Assembly: GCA_045643425.1 (NCBI GenBank)
Contig: JAZUKW010000057.1
Location: forward strand, 1 to 22,259
Source: RGIG426 sp045643425
GTDB taxonomy: Bacteria > Bacillota > Clostridia > Oscillospirales > Acutalibacteraceae
Direction of reading: 5' to 3'
Length of the DNA stretch: 22,259 nucleotides
Of the stretch, positions 13,751 to 20,200 are shown in pieces; positions within the stretch are counted from its first letter, which is position 1; the number at the start of each line of letters is the position of its first letter. A program made the translations under genes and the position numbers. The notes beneath the pieces were generated by a model. That model had not been told where the DNA came from, made no database searches, and saw only the letters and a list, made by a program, of their open reading frames with translations.

Positions 13751-14068
13751 TTATCCCGTATACTCCTGCAACAGCCGAAAAAACGCGGTACGATCGGCTA
13801 CGGGGATGCCGGCGGCCAGCCTTTCGCGCTCTGCGTCGGGCAGCGCCGAGACCCACACGTCATAGACCTCGTCGGGCGTTTCCCCGCCGCAAAACAGCGC
13901 GAGCCTCCCCTCGTAAACTCCTAGCGTTCCGTACGCGGCAGCCGTCGCGGTCACGACCGTTTGCGAGGCGGCGGGAGATTCGCTTTCTTTTGCGCCGACA
14001 CCGACGATCACCGATACCGACGCCACGATCACCGCCAGCGACACGCCGCAAAACCACCATTTCCCCAC
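13751..14068 (-). CDS. Small membrane-anchored protein with BofC C-terminal-like domain
   Basis: This 105-residue protein has an N-terminal hydrophobic helix (about 5-25) and a short Ser/Ala/Thr linker. The domain from residue 48 includes LGVYEGRLALFCGGETP, YDVWVSALPDAERERLAAGI and FFRLLQEY. That order (YEGxxAxF, a proline, then LP, GI and a closing LxxY) resembles the C-terminal domain of BofC, which in Bacillus forespores inhibits the SpoIVB protease; in clostridia the domain turns up on many small secreted proteins. The assignment is by pattern only. The GTG at 14077 touches the ribosome site, while the GTG at 14068 has AAAGGA at nine bases, so I use 14068. It faces the noc gene and is divergent from the PBP gene. 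Confidence 0.6.
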   Translation of the reverse strand: MGKWWFCGVSLAVIVASVSVIVGVGAKESESPAASQTVVTATAAAYGTLGVYEGRLALFCGGETPDEVYDVWVSALPDAERERLAAGIPVADRTAFFRLLQEYTG

Positions 14069-14137
14069 GTTGCTCACTCCTTTTTTGTTGCTTCGCGGGT
14101 ATTTTTCCCCGTCGGCAGGGTTTCATACGCAAAAAAT

Positions 14138-14166
14138 TTGACATTCTAAAAAGAATCGTATATACT
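14138..14166 (+). promoter_or_regulatory. Strong promoter of the PBP gene, with a palindrome in its spacer
   Basis: TTGACA and TATACT, 17 bases apart, make a near-perfect sigma-A promoter 58 bases upstream of the start. The spacer holds an inverted repeat, ATTCT-AAAA-AGAAT (14143-14156), where a repressor could block polymerase; no regulator for it is known here. Confidence 0.85.
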
Positions 14167-14224
14167 ATATCTGTATGCGTATCTGTATACATTCACCTTT
14201 GATTTTGTGAAGGGAGTGATCCTT

Positions 14225-16549
14225 GTGGCGAAAGACACCCGCAATCGTTCCAAAGCGACGACGGCTTGGTATAACCGTCCCGCCGCCAAGCGCGCGTGGA
14301 AGGTGTTCAGCGTTGTGATGAAGTGCCTGTTTACCGTGTTTCTGGTGTTTTTCATCACCGGATGCCTGGTTGCCGGCATTATGGCCTACTATATCTCCAA
14401 CGCCGTGGCCACCGGCGCGGACGTGCCGGAGCTGACGACCTCCGGCAACGTGGGGACCAGCGTCATCCTCACCTACGACGAGGGCGACGACAAGTGGAAA
14501 GAGTTTATGCACCTTGAGGGCTCTAACCACATCTGGGCCGACCTTGACGACATTCCCCCGAATATGCAAAACGCCGTCATCGCCATTGAGGACGAGCGCT
14601 TCCGCCAACACGACGGCGTGGACTGGAAACGTACCGCCTCCGCCGTTGTCAACCTGGTGTTCAAATTCTCGTCGGTGGAATACGGCGGCTCGACGCTGAC
14701 GCAGCAGCTCGTTAAACAGCTGACCGGCGACAACGACCACACCGTTATGCGTAAGGTCACCGAGATTATGAAGGCGTTGGAGCTTGAAAAACAGTATTCC
14801 AAAGACGAGATCCTCGAATCGTATCTGAACATTCTGCCGCTGTCGGACAATATCACCGGCGTGGGCTTCGGCGCGAACTATTATTTCAGCAAGGACGTGA
14901 AAGACCTGTCCCTCGCGGAATGCGCGGTGCTGGCGAGTATCACCCAAAACCCGTCCTACTACGTCCCCTACCGCCATCCGGAAAACGTCCGCGACCGCCA
15001 GCAGACGGTGCTGTGGAAAATGCTGAAGCTCGGCTTTATCAGCCGGGACGAGTATGACCAGGCGATGGGCGAAGAGCTGATTTTGTCCAGCAACGTCTCC
15101 TACGTCAGCGTGCAGGACTACTACACCGATATGGTCATCGAAAGCGTGATCGCCGATCTGCAAGAGCAGTACGGCTACTCTTACGCTCAAGCGGAAAATA
15201 TGATCTACTACGGCGGCCTGCGCATCTATTCGTGGGAGGACGTGGACGTCCAAACCTCGATGGAGAGGCTGTACGCCGACGAATCGATTTATCCCGACTC
15301 CATTTCCGGCGATGAGGAGGATCCGCGCGTCGCGTTCTTTGCCACCGATTACGACGGCAAGGTCATCACCACCGTGGGCGACCGCGGCGTGAAAACAGGC
15401 GACCGCGTGACGAACATCTCGACGATGTCCAAGCGTCAGCCCGGCTCGTCGATCAAACCGATCGCGCTGTATGACCTCGGTATCGAGTATAACCTCTTTA
15501 ACTATTCGAGCCGCGTGGCGGATGCGCCCTGTCTGACCGTCGGCGGCAAGCCGTGGCCGCCGAACTACGGCTATTCCTATGCGTTCGACAACGGCTACAC
15601 CCTGCTCTACCTCGGCTTACAGCAATCGCTCAACACCGTGGCGACGCAGGTGTTAAACCAGGTCGGGCTTGACAACAGCTACGACTTCTTAACGAACACG
15701 CTCGGCATCTCCACCTACGTGGAGGACGATATTAACTTCTCTGCGCTCGGCCTCGGCGGTGCGACCTACGGCGCGTATTTGAGCGAGCTTACCTCCGCCT
15801 ACCAGATCTTCGGTGACGGCGGTGTGTATAACGGCTTCTATTGCTACGACAAGGTGGAAAACGCCAAGGGCGAAGTGATCTTGCAAACCGCGCCGCTCGG
15901 TATCCAAGCCCTTTCGGAAGATACCTCCTACGTTATGAACCGCCTGCTGCAGCAGGTGGTGCGCGGCGGTCTCGGCACGCTGTATAAAATCAGCGGCAGC
16001 TGGCCGTCGAGCACGGAGGTGTTCGCCAAAACCGGTACGACCGACGCCAACAACGACGTGCTCGCGGTAGGCGGCACAACCGAGTTCGTGGCGGGCTGCT
16101 GGTTCGGGTATCGCTATAACAACGAGATGACCTACACCCAGGCCCAGGCGGTAAAAACGCTGTGGAACGAGGGTATGCTTCGCCTGAACCGCGAGTTCCC
16201 CGGCGGCTCGTTCGAGCATTTCGGCGAGACGAAAGAGCTCACCTTCTGCTGTAAGACCGGTCTGCTCGCCTCCTCGTCCTGTACCTCGTGCGCGACCGGC
16301 GTGTACCGTCTGTCGAACATCCCCGCCACCTGCACCGCTTGCGGCGGCGAAGTGAAAACCACCGCCAAACCGAGCACCGCGGCCACCACCGCGCCGTCCG
16401 CTGTTTCGACGCCTGCCGAGACATCCGAAGCTCCGGTCGAGGTGTCGGAAGCCCCGGTTGAAGTCTCCGAAGCCCCGGTTGAGGTCTCCGAGGCTCCGGT
16501 TGAGGTCTCCGAAGCTCCGGTTGAGGTCTCCGAAGCTCCGGCGGAATAA
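14225..16549 (+). CDS. Class A penicillin-binding protein (glycosyltransferase/transpeptidase)
   Basis: This bifunctional peptidoglycan synthase of 774 residues polymerises lipid II and cross-links the strands. A basic cytoplasmic tail is followed by a membrane helix (about 31-57). The GT51 domain has catalytic E122 in IEDERF, GGSTLTQQLVKQ from 154, and later YLNILPL. The transpeptidase domain has SSIK (S408, K411), SLN (468-470) and KTGT (602-605), all intact. After it comes a cysteine-rich patch (CCKTGLLASSSCTSC ... CTACGG) with six cysteines in about 45 residues, then a Thr/Ala/Ser/Pro linker and six heptad repeats rich in EAPVEVS. The start is the GTG at 14225, with AGGGAG eight bases upstream; an earlier GTG at 14207 lacks a site. 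A strong terminator follows. Confidence 0.94.
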   Translation: MAKDTRNRSKATTAWYNRPAAKRAWKVFSVVMKCLFTVFLVFFITGCLVAGIMAYYISNAVATGADVPELTTSGNVGTSVILTYDEGDDKWKEFMHLEGSNHIWADLDDIPPNMQNAVIAIEDERFRQHDGVDWKRTASAVVNLVFKFSSVEYGGSTLTQQLVKQLTGDNDHTVMRKVTEIMKALELEKQYSKDEILESYLNILPLSDNITGVGFGANYYFSKDVKDLSLAECAVLASITQNPSYYVPYRHPENVRDRQQTVLWKMLKLGFISRDEYDQAMGEELILSSNVSYVSVQDYYTDMVIESVIADLQEQYGYSYAQAENMIYYGGLRIYSWEDVDVQTSMERLYADESIYPDSISGDEEDPRVAFFATDYDGKVITTVGDRGVKTGDRVTNISTMSKRQPGSSIKPIALYDLGIEYNLFNYSSRVADAPCLTVGGKPWPPNYGYSYAFDNGYTLLYLGLQQSLNTVATQVLNQVGLDNSYDFLTNTLGISTYVEDDINFSALGLGGATYGAYLSELTSAYQIFGDGGVYNGFYCYDKVENAKGEVILQTAPLGIQALSEDTSYVMNRLLQQVVRGGLGTLYKISGSWPSSTEVFAKTGTTDANNDVLAVGGTTEFVAGCWFGYRYNNEMTYTQAQAVKTLWNEGMLRLNREFPGGSFEHFGETKELTFCCKTGLLASSSCTSCATGVYRLSNIPATCTACGGEVKTTAKPSTAATTAPSAVSTPAETSEAPVEVSEAPVEVSEAPVEVSEAPVEVSEAPVEVSEAPAE
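16421..16546 (+). repeat. Six exact-length 21-bp tandem repeats in the PBP tail
   Basis: Six head-to-tail 21-base units encode SEAPVEV-type heptads and end precisely at the stop codon. The middle units are nearly identical in DNA, the first and last diverge, as expected of a tract that changes length by slippage. The tail is acidic and proline-containing and lies outside the membrane. Confidence 0.95.
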
Positions 16550-16561
16550 ACTGCAAACGAA

Positions 16562-16593
16562 AAGAGCCTTGGGCGTTGGCCCAAGGCTCTTTC
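16562..16593. terminator. Bidirectional terminator between PBP and cohesin-like genes
   Basis: A 14-bp stem (AAAGAGCCTTGGGC, loop GTTG, complement) has T-rich flanks on the plus strand and an A/T flank on the other. It separates two convergent genes. Confidence 0.9.
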
Positions 16594-16611
16594 TTTGTGC
16601 TTTCTTTGTGC
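16590..16611 (+). repeat. 11-bp direct repeat after the PBP terminator
   Basis: CTTTCTTTGTG occurs twice in tandem, starting at the 3' edge of the terminator stem. It extends the T-rich tract; probably a slippage product without a role of its own. Confidence 0.8.
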
Positions 16612-16619
16612 TTTTTCGC

Positions 16620-17144
16620 TTATTCGACCGTCACGGTCGCAGAAACGGGAACGAACGGCACGTCGTTCGCGTCCACGTCGATGTTGTTGCCCTCTTTACA
16701 GCCGACGTTCACGTGGTATTCTCCCGGTGCGGCGTCCGCCTCCACGCGGAACGTGAGCTTGGCAACGTCGCCCACCACCGTGTAGTTTTGGATCTCGCGG
16801 CCCGCGCCCTGCAATATCATCGGGTCGGTGTCCTTGTTGATCGTCATTTCAAAATTCTTGCTATACGCCTCGCTCACCACCACGGCCACCGGCTTCATCA
16901 CGTCGATGTCGTAATTGATTTCCCACGAAAAGCCCCACAGCATCGACGATTCGGTGATAGAGAGATCGAGCGTAACCTCGTCACCCGCCTTCACGGTCGC
17001 ACTTGTCAGCACCATTGCGGGCGCGACCAGATGCTTCGGGTCGTTTTTTCCGGTCTCCTGCGGCGACGCCTCTTTTCCGCATCCGGCAAGAAGCAGCACA
17101 CACATCACAGCGGCGCACACCGCGCCGATCACACGTTTTTTCAT
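16620..17144 (-). CDS. Cohesin-like lipoprotein
   Basis: This 174-residue protein has the signal MKKRVIGAVCAAVMCVLLLAGC, with lipidation expected at C22, a linker to about residue 45, and one domain to the end. The domain has the strand pattern of cohesins: TVKAGDEVTLDLSI, then GFSWEINYDIDVMKPVAVVV, then VVGDVAKLTFRVEADAAPGEYHVNV, and a last strand VSATVTVE. Cohesins bind dockerin modules and build cellulosomes; a single cohesin on a lipid anchor would hold one dockerin-bearing enzyme at the cell surface. The call rests on pattern only; a related immunoglobulin-like or carbohydrate-binding fold is possible. The start follows AGGAGGAAACGACT; a much longer open frame upstream is not coding. It has its own strong promoter. 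Confidence 0.7.
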   Translation of the reverse strand: MKKRVIGAVCAAVMCVLLLAGCGKEASPQETGKNDPKHLVAPAMVLTSATVKAGDEVTLDLSITESSMLWGFSWEINYDIDVMKPVAVVVSEAYSKNFEMTINKDTDPMILQGAGREIQNYTVVGDVAKLTFRVEADAAPGEYHVNVGCKEGNNIDVDANDVPFVPVSATVTVE

Positions 17145-17169
17145 AGTCGTTTCCTCCTGTCTTTTTCTT

Positions 17170-17198
17170 ATTATACCAAACCAACCGCCGTTTGGCAA
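17170..17198 (-). promoter_or_regulatory. Promoter of the cohesin-like lipoprotein gene
   Basis: On the minus strand TTGCCA and TATAAT are 17 bases apart, with TGG before the -10. The -35 box lies one base beyond the terminator of the giant upstream gene, so the lipoprotein gene is its own unit. Confidence 0.85.
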
Positions 17199-17199
17199 G

Positions 17200-17234
17200 A
17201 AAAATCCCACCCGATTTTGTCGGGTGGGATTTTT
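17200..17234 (-). terminator. Terminator of the giant FN3 gene
   Basis: A perfect 15-bp stem (AAAAATCCCACCCGA, loop of five, complement) ends in five T bases on the minus strand, 14 bases past the stop codon at 17249. Confidence 0.92.
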
Positions 17235-17248
17235 GTCGTTTGTTGCGA

Positions 17249-20200
17249 TTATTCCTGCGCGGTCACGCCGGTTTTGTCGTTGTCGCTCCACGCGGTCATC
17301 CCGTCCACGTTGCGGAACGCCTGCACGGTGTATTTGGTGCCCGCTTTGGCGGTCGCGCTGCGGTCGGTGTAACTCGTGACCGTCTGGCCGACGAGCGTTT
17401 TCACCGTTTTCCACGCCGTTCCGTTCCACTTGTAGAGACGGTAGCCGGTAGCGCCGGTGGTCTGCTCCCACGAGATGACCACGCCCTCGCCGGTAAGCTC
17501 GGCAGCGGTCAGCACCGGGGCTTTCAGCTGTACGCTCGCGGTGGTACCGGTCAGGTCAAAGCCGCTGTATACCTTCGCGCCGTTCTCGGTGGTATATGCC
17601 TGCACTGTGTAGACGTACACCACGTTGGGAACCGGCTTTTCGTCGGTATATTGCGTGGCGGGCGCCGCCGCGGTGGCGATGGTGCGCCACGGGGTATCGG
17701 CAGTCCTGCGATAGATACGGTAGCCCTCGGCACCCTGCACCGACTCCCACGTAATGGTGATGCTCATGCCGGTGACGGTGGTTTCGCTCTCCGGCTCGCC
17801 GAAGGTGGCCGTCGCCCACACGCCGGTTTGGTTATAGGAGCTCCACATCCGCGTGCCGGACAGGTCGCTGTCTTTATACGCCTGCACCGTGTAGGTGTAG
17901 GTTTCGCCGGAAACGAGGCCCTTCGCTACGTAGGAGGTAGTGTCCGCATCGTCAATGGTCTTGACGGTGATCCAATTGTTGCCGTCCTTGCGATAGAGGC
18001 GATAGCCGTCCGCGTCGGTCACCTTGTTCCACTCAACCGTAATGCCGGTAGCGGAAGCGGTGGCGCCTTTAAGCTGCGGTGCGCCGAAGACGACGGTCGC
18101 GAGCGCGCCCGGCTCTTCGTAGTCGCTCCAGATCTTGCCGGTGGAGCCGGTCACGTACGCCTGCACCGTGTAGTTGTAGTTGCCTTTTTCAAGGCCGGTG
18201 TCGGAATAGGACGTGGCGCTTCCCGCAATAGTCTTCAGCGTCGTCCACTCGCCGCCGGCGGCTTTGCGATAAATGCGATAGCCCTCGGCGCCGTCGACCG
18301 CCGTCCAATTGACGACAACGGTCGAACCGTCGATGACCGGCGTGCCCATTTTCGGCGTTGCCGGCGCATCCGGGTCGATAATCAGCGATTTGAACGAGGC
18401 GGAGATCACCACCGCGTTCGCCGGCATCGTAAAGGTCGTGGTCGAAGCCGTCGCATCCGCGAAGCTGCTGACGCCCGACCAGGAGACGAACTCCTTGCCC
18501 TCCGGCACAGTGGCGATGACCGTCACGGTATCGCCGGCTTTGGCTTCGTCGATGACCTCGCCCAAGCCGTTGGTGGCTTTACCGCCGGAAACCGTAATGG
18601 CGTACGGCGCGAGCTTGTAGGTCGCGGAAATGGTCACGTTTGCCGGCGGCATAATGAAGGTGGTGGTCGCGTCGTTCTCGTGAACGATCTCCGCGCCGCC
18701 CGCCGACACGATCCACTTGTCGAACACAAAGCCGGCCGCCGGAGCGTCGGCGGTGATGGTCACCACGTCCTCAAAGTGGAGGCCGGTGGTCTTGGTCGCC
18801 GTCGCGTTGTTCATCGTCAGGGTATAGTCGATTTGTTTAAAGTTCGCCGTGATCTCCACGTCTGCCGACGGCATCGTGAAGGTCGCGTTGATCGCGGTCA
18901 GGCTCGACAGCGTCACGTTGTTCGAGTTGACCGTCCAGCTGACGAACTCATAGCCGGTCTTGGGCGTACCGTCCAGCGTGACGACGTCGCCCGTGATCGC
19001 GGTATCTTTGTTGCACGCACCGTTGTTGACGATGACGTTGAAGCGCGCGAAGTCGTAGGTCGCTTCGATCGCGATGTCCTGCGCCACCATCGTAAAGGTG
19101 GTGGTGGACTTGGACGCGTCCGCAAGCGTGATCCCGTCGCCGGTCTTCACGTTCCAGCCGGCGAAGCGCATGCCCGCCGCCGGCGTATCCGCCACGATCG
19201 TCACGGTGTCGCCGTAGTGCGCTTTCGTCACTTCCACGCCGTTCACCTTCGCCACACCGAGGGCAATACCCACGGCATATTCATGCTGGCGATAGGTCGC
19301 GGTGAGGGTGACGTTGCCCTCCGGCATGGTGAACGAGGTAGTCAGCGCGTTGATGTCGCCGAACATCTGCGCGGGGTTATCCGTCATCGGAGTGCCGTTG
19401 ATCTTCAGCGTCCAGCCGGCGAAATCATAGCCGGTCTGCGGGCTGTTGGCGGTAATGGAGACCGCCTCGCCTTTCGCCGCTTCGGCAACGCCCGCCTGGC
19501 CGTTTTCCACGGTCACGGTATATTTCGTCGCCTCGGTGGGCGTTGTCGTTGCCTGCGTAACGTCACCGCCGGTATACCCGTCGATAACGATTTGGGTTTC
19601 ATCATGGTTGGGGTGAGTAACACTACCACCGAGCACGACGTTGTCGTTCATGTCAATGGAGAACTCACCGATAAGCGTTTTGCCGCTGTTATAGAAGTTA
19701 TCACCGGTCAGCGGGACGCCATTTGCAGTCAGATTGAAACAAGTGGCGATTTTCGACGAGTCAGTCCATTCTTCATCACCCTTATACACGTCTATCAGCT
19801 TAAGCGTTATGTGTGCCGTTGCACCAACAGCATACTCAAAGACGTTGGTTTCGCTGGCTAAGAACTCGTGAATATCCCAACGAGGCGTCTCCTCGGTAAA
19901 CGCCACAGTCAACGTACGGGTGTTACCCTGCGGACGAGTCTGCGTCGTGGTGGTGGTTTGGGTGGTCGTGGTCGTCGTGGTGGTGGTCGTCGTCTTGGTC
20001 GTCGAGGTCGTCTTCGTTGTCGAAGTGGTCTTCGTCACGGACGAGCCGGATTGCGACGACTGCGACTGGGACGCAGACGACTGGGTCGCCGTCGGAGCGG
20101 TCGGCGTGCTGCCCTCGGACAGATAGATGTTGTCGCAGGTCAGCGTGCCGGTCTGTTGTTTATAAACAGAAACAATAAAGGTGATTTCACCCACCGTATC

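Noticed and set aside
16421..16611. Tandem repeats as a CRISPR array
   Set aside because: The 21-bp units are contiguous codon repeats without spacers, and the 11-bp pair is a T-rich duplication.
17192..19861. Plus-strand open frame of 889 codons opposite the giant FN3 gene
   Set aside because: It crosses the terminator and promoter region of the minus-strand genes and is very rich in Arg, His, Gly and Val without domain motifs. It mirrors the repeat structure of the real gene.
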